The position numbers and the translations under genes are program-made. Below are positions 24,158 to 33,025 of a stretch of 64,000 bases of DNA, piece after piece; the stretch's first letter is position 1, and the number at the start of each line of letters is the position of its first letter. Under the pieces are notes generated by a model that was not told the origin of the DNA, made no database searches, and was given only the letters and a program-made list of their open reading frames with translations. The stretch comes from an uncultured Victivallales bacterium (GTDB lineage Bacteria; Verrucomicrobiota; Lentisphaeria; Oligosphaerales; JAFGRS01). The stretch lies in contig CAILUI010000084.1 of NCBI GenBank assembly GCA_903837355.1, positions 1-64,000 of the forward strand. The letters are read 5' to 3'.

Positions 24158-25579
24158 ATGCTGTTTAACTCGCTGCAGTTCCTGGTCTTCTTCGGCGTCG
24201 TCCTGGCGTTGTACCGACGGCTGTCGCACCGCTGGCAGAATGGGATGCTGCTGGTCGCCAGCTACATCTTCTATGGTGCTTGGGACTGGCGCTTCCTGAT
24301 CCTCTTCTTCACCACCACCTTCACCGACTACTGCTGTGCGCTACAGGTCGCCAATTCAACCTCTCCCGCACGTCGCAAAGGGTTCGTGGCGCTGAGCATC
24401 GCGGTCAACATGGGCATTCTCGGCTTCTTCAAGTACGCCAACTTCTTCAGCGACAGCCTGGCCGAGTTGTTCGCTGCGCTCGGCCTGCAGTTCCACCCGC
24501 TGACCATGGCCATCATCCTGCCCGTCGGTATCTCGTTCTACACGTTCCAGAGCATGAGTTACACCCTCGATGTCTACCGCGGGGAGCTCGCGCCCTGCCG
24601 CAACCTCTTTGACTACGCGCTCTACGTGTCCTTCTTCCCGCAGTTGGTTGCCGGACCGGTGGAGCGGGCGACACACCTGTTGCCACAGGTGCTGCAACCC
24701 CGCCAAGTCACGGTGGAGTACGTCTCCGAGGGGCTGTACCTGATCCTCTGGGGGTACTTCAAGAAGGTGTTCGTCGCCGACAACATGGCACTGATCGTAC
24801 AGCCCATCTTCGCGCAGCAAACAGGCTTCACCGGCTCTCAGGTCTGCATCGGAGCACTGGCCTTTGCTTTCCAGATCTACGGGGATTTCTCTGGCTACTC
24901 CGACATCGCCCGCGGCAGCGCCAGACTGCTGGGCTTCGACATTATGAGGAACTTCAACCTGCCCTATTTCGCCCGCAGCCCTCAGGACTTCTGGCGGCGC
25001 TGGCACATCAGCCTCTCAACCTGGCTGCGGGACTACCTCTATGTGCCCTTGGGTGGGAACCGCAAGGGCCGGGTACGAACCTACGTGAACCTGATGGCGA
25101 CCATGGTGCTCGGCGGGCTCTGGCACGGCGCCGCGTGGACGTTTGTGATCTGGGGCGCCTACCACGGCCTGCTGCTCTCCATCCACCGTGCCTGGACGGA
25201 GTGGCGCAATCCCGCCGCCGAACGGGGGCGAACAGACGGGAATCCCCTCGTCCATGGACTGCAGATTGGGGCCATGTTCATCCTGACCCTCTATGGCTGG
25301 CTCATCTTCCGTTGCCAGAGCTTCGGTCAGCTCTGCGAGATGACGGCAGCGCTCTGCCGAGTCAGCCTTGACTCCTCGCTGCTCCACGGCCTGGCCAAGA
25401 TCCTGTTCTACGCTGCCGTCCTGATCTGCGTCCAACTGGCCCAGTACCTCGGCCGGGATCTGGACATTGTGCGCAAGCAACCGCCGGTGTTGCAGGCAGC
25501 GATCCATCTCCTCGCGCTTTACCTACTCCTGGTCTTCGGGGTGTTCCAGTCGCGCTCTTTCATCTACTTCCAGTTCTAA
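24158..25579 (+). CDS. MBOAT O-acyltransferase (AlgI-like)
   Basis: A 473-residue polytopic membrane protein that would move acetyl groups across the inner membrane for polysaccharide O-acetylation. The ATG at 24158 precedes MLFNSLQFLVFF, the usual start of the family. Diagnostic segments are SYIFYGAWDWRFL, GISFYTFQSMSYTLDVYRG, YVSFFPQLVAGPVERA, QIYGDFSGYSDIARGSARLLGF, FWRRWHISLSTWLRDYLYVPLGGNRKG and GGLWHGAAWTFVIWGAYHG, which carries the catalytic His. Only two bases separate it from the SGNH-like gene behind, a standard MBOAT/SGNH partnership. Confidence 0.94.
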   Translation: MLFNSLQFLVFFGVVLALYRRLSHRWQNGMLLVASYIFYGAWDWRFLILFFTTTFTDYCCALQVANSTSPARRKGFVALSIAVNMGILGFFKYANFFSDSLAELFAALGLQFHPLTMAIILPVGISFYTFQSMSYTLDVYRGELAPCRNLFDYALYVSFFPQLVAGPVERATHLLPQVLQPRQVTVEYVSEGLYLILWGYFKKVFVADNMALIVQPIFAQQTGFTGSQVCIGALAFAFQIYGDFSGYSDIARGSARLLGFDIMRNFNLPYFARSPQDFWRRWHISLSTWLRDYLYVPLGGNRKGRVRTYVNLMATMVLGGLWHGAAWTFVIWGAYHGLLLSIHRAWTEWRNPAAERGRTDGNPLVHGLQIGAMFILTLYGWLIFRCQSFGQLCEMTAALCRVSLDSSLLHGLAKILFYAAVLICVQLAQYLGRDLDIVRKQPPVLQAAIHLLALYLLLVFGVFQSRSFIYFQF

Positions 25580-25581
25580 CC

Positions 25582-26580
25582 ATGAAACACCTGCTGCACT
25601 GCATCCGACACGACGCTGGCCTGATGGCACTGACCTTGCTTGTCGGCGCCGTTGTGGTCATCGAGGCGGTCCTGGCGTTCTGGGGACCAGAGAGCACGCT
25701 GGCCAACGAATACCGCCAGGTACTGGCCAGGGGCCCCGTCGAACCGGCACCCGATCTGCTGGTGATGGGCGACTCCGTGGCCCGCGGGTCGATCCTGACC
25801 AGCGTGCTCCACGAGCACCTCGGCAAAGGCGTGACGATCCGCAATGACGCCATGCAGGGCACGGGCCCGGAGACCGCCTACTTCGCTCTGAAACGGATGA
25901 TCGCCGCTGGCCGAATCCCAGGTGCCATCCTCTACGCGCCTTCCCCACACACCTTCGCGTCCACCCGCATGCACATCGTCGCCGGTGGCCTCTGCACCTG
26001 GCCCGAGATGGCCGACCTCCTGGGCAGTGGACATGACCGCTTCGACATCCTGGGAAGCACGCTGCTGCGCTTCTCCTACACGCTACGCTACCGTGAGCAG
26101 ATTGCGGAACTGCTCAGGGGCCGGCGCGAGGTCCTGGCCCTGTTCCGCCCGGCTGTGCTGAACGAGGACGAACGAGTGGCCAGTGCCGAAAAACAGGCCG
26201 CTGCCCGCAAACCGACAGCGGCCACGCCAGCGCCACTCAAGCCGCTCTTCCGCATACCTTTCACGGTAGCCCCGGTCAACCGCTACTACCTCGACCGTTT
26301 TCTCAACCTGGCGGCGCGCCACAACATCCCCATCTACTGGGTCACCACTCCTTGCACTCAGCGTGGTTACGACAGCCGCGAGCAGCTCGGCTTCAACGCC
26401 GACTACTACCATTTCCTGGACCAGCTCGCAACCCGCCCGCAGGTGACTGTGCTGCAGCGTGAATTCCCCGTCTACGCCGACACGGACACCTCCGACCAGA
26501 CACACTTCGACCTCCCCTCCTCACGGCGGTTCAGTGCTGAGCTCGGCCGACGGCTGCAAGCCGCCTGGCCGGTGCGTTAG
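25582..26580 (+). CDS. SGNH/GDSL-like membrane-anchored partner of the MBOAT
   Basis: A 332-residue protein with one N-terminal membrane helix (about 14-33) and a periplasmic domain. A GDS block (LLVMGDSVARGS, near 57-68) supplies the candidate nucleophilic Ser, and TSDQTHFD near the C-terminus supplies the Asp-x-x-His pair, as in AlgJ/AlgX/DltD-type proteins. It begins two bases after the MBOAT stop and so is co-translated with it. The likely job is to accept acetyl from the MBOAT and place it on the exported polysaccharide. Its stop overlaps the stop of the convergent gene by 4 bases. Confidence 0.78.
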   Translation: MKHLLHCIRHDAGLMALTLLVGAVVVIEAVLAFWGPESTLANEYRQVLARGPVEPAPDLLVMGDSVARGSILTSVLHEHLGKGVTIRNDAMQGTGPETAYFALKRMIAAGRIPGAILYAPSPHTFASTRMHIVAGGLCTWPEMADLLGSGHDRFDILGSTLLRFSYTLRYREQIAELLRGRREVLALFRPAVLNEDERVASAEKQAAARKPTAATPAPLKPLFRIPFTVAPVNRYYLDRFLNLAARHNIPIYWVTTPCTQRGYDSREQLGFNADYYHFLDQLATRPQVTVLQREFPVYADTDTSDQTHFDLPSSRRFSAELGRRLQAAWPVR

Positions 26581-28283
26581 CGTTTCAGCGAGTACACCGC
26601 ATAGCGAGTGGTACGCGCCACCACGGGGTACGCGGTGAGCAGCCGTTCCAGATCGGGTTGCTGGGCGAGATCGCCGAAATCAGTCACCACGAAGTAGTCG
26701 GCGTTCGGGTTCTGGCGCAACATCAGGTCCAGCCGCTGCTCGGCGGCAACGAGGGCCTGGCCATCTCCGCGCAGTCGCCAGGCGCGCACCAGGTCACACG
26801 ACGGCCAGCGCACCCCGGAGAGCTCACCCAGGTAGGCCAGCGCGCTGCCAAGGTCCTTGCCGAGGAAAATGGTGTTAGCGCTGTGACCGACGCACTCCCC
26901 AACGGCACGTGCATCCGCGACGTCGGAACTCACCCCGATCGAGGCAGGACGCAGATAGCCCATGAACTTCTGCGGGACGCCGCACGTCGCCCCGCACACC
27001 TTGACGACCGACTTGACGAGCCGCCTGGCTGTTAGCGGCTCACGCCCCAGGCTGGCGAGGGCTGCTGCCGCCAAACATATGGCCACAGTCACGATGACCG
27101 CGGCCAGGAGAACCCGCGCCGGCGTGAGCCACGCGAAACGGCGCTCATGCCCCACGACCACCAGCGCCAACGGCCCCAGCGAAAGGGCGGCAATGGGCAG
27201 GATCTGCAGGTGGTAGTAGTCATGCGTGTGCGTGTGGAACGTGAAGATCAGCACAAAAACGGCATAGCCGGCCCACATCCCGGCGAGAACCCCTTGGTGG
27301 GGAGCTTTCTCCGGCACGAGCGCCAGCCCCGCCAAGGCGAGCAGCAACGGCATGATCCCGACCACCCGCATCAGCATGAGCGCGACCCCGTTCCAGAAGA
27401 CACGCGTCAGCAGAAGCGCCGGGACGATGCTCCCCTCGGCCTGTCCGCGCAGGCTGCTACCTGTGGTGTCTCCAAACATCTGCCAGAGATAGTAGGCCAC
27501 CGGCAGGCAGAGCGCAGCCCCGAGCAAGATCGTATACCGGCTTGTCAGCGTGCGCAGCAGTCCGTGCCGGCGCAGCGAACCGATGCCATAGACCCCCAGC
27601 AGCACGAACAGGCAGACCGGCTTGACAAACACCGCCGCGGCACACAGCCCTGCAGCCAGCAGCAGGCGCTGCAGTCCCTCGCGTTCGGCGGAGCGCAGCA
27701 ACCCCAGGATACCCGCCAGCTGCAGGCAGATCATCAGCGGATCGGGCTGAAAACTGCGGGACGCGAGGAGGCCGTAGGGCATGAACAGGAAGACCGACAC
27801 CGAAATCAGCGCGCTGGCTGGCGACGCCAAGCGAACGCCGATGTGGTAGAGCAGCACGGCGCCCACCATCCAGAAGCAGACCGATAGACCCCGCGGTATC
27901 CAGATGATCTCGCGGCCTGCCAACCGGTAAGCCAGCACCGCGGTACGCTCCAGGATGTGCGGCTCGAGGGTATTCTCATTGCGCCGGTTCAGGTCAGCCA
28001 CCTGCCAGCGCCACGCGGGTTCGCCAGCACGGTTTTCAAGGAAGTAGGACCGCGCGATGGTCGCGCCCATGAACTGGCGCTGGGGATGGAACTCCAGCGG
28101 CGGCCTCTGCAGCCCCCAGAGCCGCAACGCCAGGCCCACCGCAAGCAGCGCCAGCAGAGCCCACTGCGGGCGTATCCAGGCGCGCAGCCAACCATCGACC
28201 AGGTCTGACCCGCGCTGGCAGCGGGTCTTCGCCAGTTCCCGCTGCCGGAGATAACGCCCCCACCAAGCATCGACGTGGTTCAT
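26577..28283 (-). CDS. GT39-like (ArnT/PMT-type) membrane glycosyltransferase
   Basis: A 568-residue polytopic protein with about eleven membrane helices. The start is uncertain: the ATG at 28283 is preferred because the 40 residues upstream (from 28403) are unconserved and lack a ribosome binding site. An early periplasmic loop contains LEFHPQRQFMGATIARSYFLENRAGEP, and an Arg/Glu-rich stretch (HILERTAVLAYRLAGREI) follows, as in lipid-linked sugar transferases of the ArnT/GT-C type. The end is a soluble domain (NADYFVVTDFGDL, VVARTTRYAVYSLKR). It would use a polyprenyl-phosphate sugar donor at the periplasmic face. It is the only - strand gene in this section. Confidence 0.8.
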   Translation of the reverse strand: MNHVDAWWGRYLRQRELAKTRCQRGSDLVDGWLRAWIRPQWALLALLAVGLALRLWGLQRPPLEFHPQRQFMGATIARSYFLENRAGEPAWRWQVADLNRRNENTLEPHILERTAVLAYRLAGREIIWIPRGLSVCFWMVGAVLLYHIGVRLASPASALISVSVFLFMPYGLLASRSFQPDPLMICLQLAGILGLLRSAEREGLQRLLLAAGLCAAAVFVKPVCLFVLLGVYGIGSLRRHGLLRTLTSRYTILLGAALCLPVAYYLWQMFGDTTGSSLRGQAEGSIVPALLLTRVFWNGVALMLMRVVGIMPLLLALAGLALVPEKAPHQGVLAGMWAGYAVFVLIFTFHTHTHDYYHLQILPIAALSLGPLALVVVGHERRFAWLTPARVLLAAVIVTVAICLAAAALASLGREPLTARRLVKSVVKVCGATCGVPQKFMGYLRPASIGVSSDVADARAVGECVGHSANTIFLGKDLGSALAYLGELSGVRWPSCDLVRAWRLRGDGQALVAAEQRLDLMLRQNPNADYFVVTDFGDLAQQPDLERLLTAYPVVARTTRYAVYSLKR

Positions 28284-28523
28284 TGTTGCCCACCCACCCC
28301 GCGTCCTGTTCATGTGCGCTGCAACCGACGCCCACGGCAGCGCTGACCTCCCTACCGTGATCACGTCGCGAAAACCGGCGCTAAGGTAACGCCGTCGGGT
28401 CATGGTTGCGCCGTCTGAGTGCTTGGATTTCGCTTCCGTGCCAGTACATTCTGACCGTCGACATTCTGGTTGGAGGATGCTTGTTTAGTGGGGAGTATGG
28501 TAGAGGGGGGGGAAATCCGTAAT

Positions 28524-29570
28524 ATGCAACCTGTCGACAGCACCTTCTGGGTGGATCGTAAGGTACTGGTCACGGGGGGGGCTGGTTTCATCGGCTCGCA
28601 CCTGACGAGACGATTGGTGGCTGCTGGCGCCAAGGTCCGCGTCGCAGACAATCTTGAGCGCGGTCGTAAAGAGAGTCTGGCAGATATCGAAGGGCAGATC
28701 GAGTTTTGTTTGGTCGACCTCGCGTCGCAGGACAACTGCCTTGCGGTCACGGCCGGCATGGATGTGGTGATGAACTTGGCAGCCCGCGCTTGTGGCATGG
28801 AGTACAGCCAGAGTCACCACGGGGAAATGTTGACCTGCAATGCACTGCTCGGACTGAACATCCTCGAGGCCTCCCGCCAGAACCACGTGGACCGCGTGCT
28901 GGTCGTCAGCACGTCCTGTGTCTACCCGGACGAGGCCGCAGTACCCATCCGCGAAGAGGCCTTCACCGGGGTTCCAGAGCGGGTCAATGAGGGCTACGCT
29001 CTGGGGAAGATAGTCGCCGAGCAGCAGGCCAGATTCTATGCGCGCGAGTACGGCATGAAGATCGCCATCGCTCGTCCCAACAACGCTTACGGCCCCGGCG
29101 ATACCTGGGACGGCGACAAGTCCCACGTGATCCCGGCGCTCATAAAGCGCGTGCTTGACGATGAGAACCCGGTGGTAGCTTGGGGCTCGGGGAAGCAGTC
29201 ACGTGCCTTCGTGCATGTCAACGACATTACGCGCGCGTTTATGCTGCTGATCGAGCACTACGCCTGCGCCGACCCGGTGAATGTGGGGCACGAGCGTGAG
29301 ACCTCGATCGCGGACCTGCTGCGCCTCATCTGTCACCTGACGGGACGCTCGCCGGAGTTCCGCTTCGACCCGACGAAACCCGAGGGCGCGCCGCGCAAGA
29401 GTCTCTCCTCCGAGAAACTCCGCCGGGTAACCGGCTATGATCCCGATACTCCCTTGGAGCAGGGACTCAAGGCTATGGTGGACTGGTACGCGGCCCACTT
29501 CACCCTGGCCAGGTCCCCTCACCACCCTCGCGCCACCTCCTCACCCCAGGGTGCTGCGAGCACAAAGTGA
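28524..29570 (+). CDS. SDR sugar-nucleotide epimerase, GDP-L-fucose-synthase-like
   Basis: A 348-residue extended SDR enzyme. The ATG at 28524 follows a run of G (28505-28512); upstream TTG, GTG and ATG codons in frame (28470-28497) are alternatives. The NAD(P) motif TGGAGFIGSH lies near residues 19-28, VVSTSCVYPDEAAVPIREE near 128-146, and the catalytic Tyr-x3-Lys in EGYALGKIVAEQ near 157-168. The SCVYP block and the RKSLSSEKLRRVTGYDPDTPLEQGL end are closest to GDP-L-fucose synthases and related epimerase/reductases. The usual GMD partner is absent, so the precise product is left open. Confidence 0.85.
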   Translation: MQPVDSTFWVDRKVLVTGGAGFIGSHLTRRLVAAGAKVRVADNLERGRKESLADIEGQIEFCLVDLASQDNCLAVTAGMDVVMNLAARACGMEYSQSHHGEMLTCNALLGLNILEASRQNHVDRVLVVSTSCVYPDEAAVPIREEAFTGVPERVNEGYALGKIVAEQQARFYAREYGMKIAIARPNNAYGPGDTWDGDKSHVIPALIKRVLDDENPVVAWGSGKQSRAFVHVNDITRAFMLLIEHYACADPVNVGHERETSIADLLRLICHLTGRSPEFRFDPTKPEGAPRKSLSSEKLRRVTGYDPDTPLEQGLKAMVDWYAAHFTLARSPHHPRATSSPQGAASTK

Positions 29571-29911
29571 TTGCCGACACCGTCACCGAGGTCGATGGGA
29601 AAGAGTGATTCCCCTACAAGACGCTGGTGGTGCATAACTCTCGCGAGAACACCAACATCCCCTACGCAAGAGCCATCGCGCCGCCTGCCCCTGCGTTGAG
29701 ATTTGTCAGGAACGACGAGGGCTGCGACGCCATCAACGCCATCCGTACCGGCACCGGGCCGGCGAGTGGTCGTGCATTGTCGCCATCAGAGACGACTAGC
29801 TTCGGGCGCCGGCATCTGCAAGACCTGTGCGACGCTTGGCCGGCAACCCGACCGCCGCTCCCAGGCGCAGGGCCAGACATCGCTGGCATGCAGAACCGCA
29901 CCTCTTGGTGA
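29552..29911 (+). pseudogene. Possible decayed gene fragment
   Basis: In the frame beginning near 29552 the + strand reads CCEHKVIADTVTEVDGKE, then a TGA at 29606-29608, then FPYKTLVVHNSRENTNIP and a less convincing tail to 29911. The continuity across the stop suggests a disrupted gene, perhaps a transposase or small enzyme remnant. I do not recognise the family. The reading overlaps the end of the epimerase gene by about 20 bases. Confidence 0.25.
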
Positions 29912-30049
29912 TGGATGGTCTGACTGGAGCCGCTCCCGGCGCTAGCGGGGCTCTGGACACGCTGCCAAGCTCCGTTATAGTGGTGAAATGCGCTTCCGCT
30001 GGTCTGGAGTTCCCCGCGCGTTAGCGTCCCATCGCAAGGTGCAGAATCG
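29571..30049. other. 479-bp gap before the polysaccharide ABC transporter
   Basis: Apart from the possible gene fragment at its left side, no gene is seen. The right part has tatagt at about 29974-29979 (a -10-like hexamer), 70 bases before the permease start, which may be the transporter promoter. No clear -35 pairs with it. Confidence 0.35.
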
Positions 30050-30889
30050 GTGGTAGGAACAGAGAACAGACCCGAGTGCGTCATCCGACCGCGACATGGC
30101 CTCATCGCCATCGACTTCGCGGAGCTGTGGCGCTACCGCGAACTTTTCTGGTTCCTCGCCTGGCGCGACATCCTCGTCCGCTACAAACAGACCGTGCTGG
30201 GTGTGCTCTGGGCCGCGCTGCAACCCCTCCTGACCATGCTCGTCTTCACCGTTCTCTTCGGACGCCTCGCCAAGTTTCCCAGCAACGGCGCGCCCTACGC
30301 CGTGATCACGCTTGCGGCACTGCTGCCATGGCAGTTGTTCGCCAACGCCATGACGCAGGGCAGCGCCTCGCTGATCGCCTCGTCGAACATGATCACCAAG
30401 GTCTATTTCCCGCGGCTCATCATCCCCTCGAGTGCCACGCTCAGCGGTCTGGTCGACTTTGCCATCTCCTTCGTCATCCTGATCGGCGTCATGCTCTGGT
30501 ATGGCGTCACCCCGCGCTGGGGGCTGCTGCTGCTGCCGCTGTTCTCCCTCTCCGCCTTCCTGGCGGCGTTTGGGGCCGCCTTGTGGCTAAGTGCCCTCAA
30601 CGTCCGCTACCGTGACGTCAAGCACGTGGTCCCTTTCCTGGTCCGCATTGGCACCTACGTCAGCCCGGTAGGTTTCCTCAGCGAGGTGGTCCCCGAGCGC
30701 TGGCGCCTGTGGTACAGCCTCAACCCCATCGTCGGGGTCATCGACGGCTTCCGCTGGGCCATCCTGGGACCCGACTTCACACCTTACTGGCCCGGCTTCT
30801 GGTTGGGCTTGGCCGTGTGCGCCCTCGTGCTCGTCTCCGGTGCTCTTTTCTTCCGTTCGACCGAGAAGACGTTCGCGGATGTCATCTAG
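30050..30889 (+). CDS. wzm: Polysaccharide ABC exporter permease (Wzm type)
   Basis: A 279-residue ABC-2 type membrane subunit with six helices. It starts at a GTG. The N-terminus carries the conserved amphipathic segment LWRYRELFWFLAWRDILVRYKQTVLGVLWAALQPLLTMLVFT of Wzm/KpsM/RfbA proteins. The end has the usual ALNVRYRDVKHVVPFLVRIGTYVSPVGF and YSLNPIVGVIDGFRWAIL. It forms the pore through which a lipid-linked polysaccharide is moved across the inner membrane, driven by Wzt. It is followed 3 bases later by the first Wzt gene. Only one permease is present for two ATPase genes. Confidence 0.94.
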   Translation: MVGTENRPECVIRPRHGLIAIDFAELWRYRELFWFLAWRDILVRYKQTVLGVLWAALQPLLTMLVFTVLFGRLAKFPSNGAPYAVITLAALLPWQLFANAMTQGSASLIASSNMITKVYFPRLIIPSSATLSGLVDFAISFVILIGVMLWYGVTPRWGLLLLPLFSLSAFLAAFGAALWLSALNVRYRDVKHVVPFLVRIGTYVSPVGFLSEVVPERWRLWYSLNPIVGVIDGFRWAILGPDFTPYWPGFWLGLAVCALVLVSGALFFRSTEKTFADVI

Positions 30890-30892
30890 GCC

Positions 30893-32155
30893 ATGTCTTC
30901 GCGCCCCATCATCTCTGTGCGCGGACTAGGCAAGAAGTACGTCCTGGGTAAGAGCCTGCGGCACGACACATTCCGTGACTCCCTCGCAGGCTTGGTCCGT
31001 GGCGCACTCCGCCGCCGACCTCTGCCCGAATCCAGGCAGCGGGCAGAGGAGTTCTGGGCGCTGAAGGATGTCTCGTTCGACGTACAGGAAGGCGAGGTCC
31101 TCGGGATCATCGGCCGCAACGGCGCCGGCAAATCGACCCTGCTCAAGGTCCTCAGCCGGATCACCGAACCGACCACTGGCGAGATCCGCACCCGCGGCCG
31201 GGTCGCCAGCCTGCTCGAAGTCGGCACCGGCTTCCACCCCGAACTCACCGGTCGCGAGAACGTCTTCCTCAACGGTGCCATCCTCGGCATGCGCCAGGCC
31301 GAAATCAGGGCGAAGTTCGATGAGATCGTCGCCTTCTCCGGCGTCGAACGCTTCCTCGATACCCCCGTCAAGCGCTACTCCTCCGGGATGTACGTGCGCC
31401 TCGCCTTCGCCGTGGCCGCGCACCTCGATCCCGAGATCCTCATCGTTGACGAGGTCCTTGCTGTGGGCGACATGCAGTTTCAGGAGAAGTGCCTAGCTAA
31501 GATGGAGGATGTGGCCAAGTGCCAGGGCAGGACCGTCCTGTTCGTCAGCCACAACCTCTCGGCAGTATCGCGTCTGTGCCAGACCGGCCTGTGTCTGGCC
31601 GCGGGGAGGGTCAACGCCGGCGGAACCGCCGCCGCCGTCATCGACGCCTACCACCGGTCCGTTGAGCCCACGCCGGAAACCGCCGCCCGGCCCCGTGAAC
31701 TGTGCGATGGCGAAGCCCGGGTGGTTGACTGGGCGCTTAGCGGCGGCACGCATACCGGTGACAGCCACATGTGCAGGACGCGGGACACCTGCGAGTTCAT
31801 CTTCGCGGTAGCATCAAACGCAGAGGCACGCGACGCCTTCTTTGGGCTTGTCATTTGGGATGGAGAGGGGCGTATCGTGATTGCCGGGAATAGCCGAGAC
31901 AACGGCCAAGGGCTGCTCACCCTCCCACGCGCTGCGCTCAACCTGCGGGTGACGGTGAGACTACCGCTGAAGGCGGGGCTCTACCAACTGGACGTCAGCA
32001 TCAACAGTCAGAGTTTGGGCCAACTTGAGCGGTGTTTCATGCCACGCAAGCTACATGTCTTGCCTTCTGAGACCAGCAACCTCGGGGAGGCATGGCAGGG
32101 TTTGGTGACAGAGGAACCAGTCTTCCACATCGACGGGGGCGATCCATCGTGTTAG
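30893..32155 (+). CDS. wzt: Polysaccharide ABC exporter ATPase Wzt, copy 1
   Basis: A 420-residue ATPase of the Wzm/Wzt exporter. Walker A GRNGAGKST (74-82), signature YSSGM (162-166) typical of the Wzt group, Walker B LIVDE (183-187) and switch His220 are intact. Residues about 255-420 form a C-terminal beta-sandwich of the Wzt type, which in known systems binds the end cap of the O-chain. The nucleotide-binding domain is nearly the same as that of the second Wzt 2.1 kb downstream, while the C-terminal domain is different. The methyltransferase gene that follows overlaps its end by 7 bases. Confidence 0.94.
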   Translation: MSSRPIISVRGLGKKYVLGKSLRHDTFRDSLAGLVRGALRRRPLPESRQRAEEFWALKDVSFDVQEGEVLGIIGRNGAGKSTLLKVLSRITEPTTGEIRTRGRVASLLEVGTGFHPELTGRENVFLNGAILGMRQAEIRAKFDEIVAFSGVERFLDTPVKRYSSGMYVRLAFAVAAHLDPEILIVDEVLAVGDMQFQEKCLAKMEDVAKCQGRTVLFVSHNLSAVSRLCQTGLCLAAGRVNAGGTAAAVIDAYHRSVEPTPETAARPRELCDGEARVVDWALSGGTHTGDSHMCRTRDTCEFIFAVASNAEARDAFFGLVIWDGEGRIVIAGNSRDNGQGLLTLPRAALNLRVTVRLPLKAGLYQLDVSINSQSLGQLERCFMPRKLHVLPSETSNLGEAWQGLVTEEPVFHIDGGDPSC

Positions 32156-32826
32156 GCCTACGGTCGCTGATTGGCGCCCTCCCCAGAAACTGGCGCGACC
32201 GCTACCGGGAGCGCTGGTACAGAGCTATGGCGCCTGTCCGCAGCGCCCTCCATCTGGGGCCCTGCCTTGACGTGCCGACCAACCCCGACGGTCGCGTGTA
32301 CGTGAACCTTGGGTCTGGGCCAACCCACGACCCGCGCTTCATCAACATCGACGCCACCTGGTACCCTCGCGTGCACTATGTGGCCGGTGTCGAACGGCTT
32401 CCCATGCTTCTGGACGACTCGGTCGACTTTCTCTACTGCTCACACTGCCTGGAGCATATCCCGTACCAGCGGACCGGGGCCGTGCTCCGCGAGTGGGTGC
32501 GCGTGCTGAAATCTGGCGGGCTCCTGCGTCTGGCCGTACCGGACCTGCGGGCCATCCTCAACGCCTACCAGGACTCCGGCTACTGCATCTCTGCCGTCCA
32601 GTCCTATATCCTTGGTGGGCACGACAGCCCTTACAACGTGCATCACGCCGTGTTTGACGCAACCCACCTGACTACTGCCATGCGTGAAGCGGGCCTGGAC
32701 GGCATCCGCGAATGGGCCCCAGGAGCCGACAGCACGCCACGCTTCCGGGACTACTCATCCAGCGCGATCATCATCGGTGATCGTCGTTACCCCCTCAGCC
32801 TGAACTTGGAAGGAACGAAGCAGTAG
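32149..32826 (+). CDS. SAM-dependent methyltransferase between the two wzt genes
   Basis: A 225-residue class I methyltransferase-like protein. I chose the GTG at 32149, which follows gggggcg by about 6 bases and overlaps the Wzt stop by 7; the frame is open to 32092. The SAM-binding part is VNLGSGPTHDPRFINIDATW near residues 46-65. It is followed by LPMLLDDSVDFLYCSHCLEHIPYQ and the motif III-like VLKSGGLLRLAVPDL. In Wzm/Wzt O-antigen systems a methyltransferase often caps the glycan end that the Wzt C-terminal domain recognises, so its place between two wzt genes is suggestive. The acceptor is unknown. Confidence 0.85.
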   Translation: MLGLRSLIGALPRNWRDRYRERWYRAMAPVRSALHLGPCLDVPTNPDGRVYVNLGSGPTHDPRFINIDATWYPRVHYVAGVERLPMLLDDSVDFLYCSHCLEHIPYQRTGAVLREWVRVLKSGGLLRLAVPDLRAILNAYQDSGYCISAVQSYILGGHDSPYNVHHAVFDATHLTTAMREAGLDGIREWAPGADSTPRFRDYSSSAIIIGDRRYPLSLNLEGTKQ

Positions 32827-33025
32827 CCCGGGATTGCGCTGTAAGAGGCGCGGATCGGGCAGCGAGAGCCCGTAGGAGCTCCAACCGAGTCAGGCCGAGT
32901 ATGAGTGCGTCCCGCTTGATATGGCTGGACTCCCGGCTACCTTTGCGGCCGAGGCGATCGAGAACCAACAGCGCCGGAATCGGCCAATGATGTCGCTCCT
33001 CGCGGCGATGTCGCTGCCAGCAACT

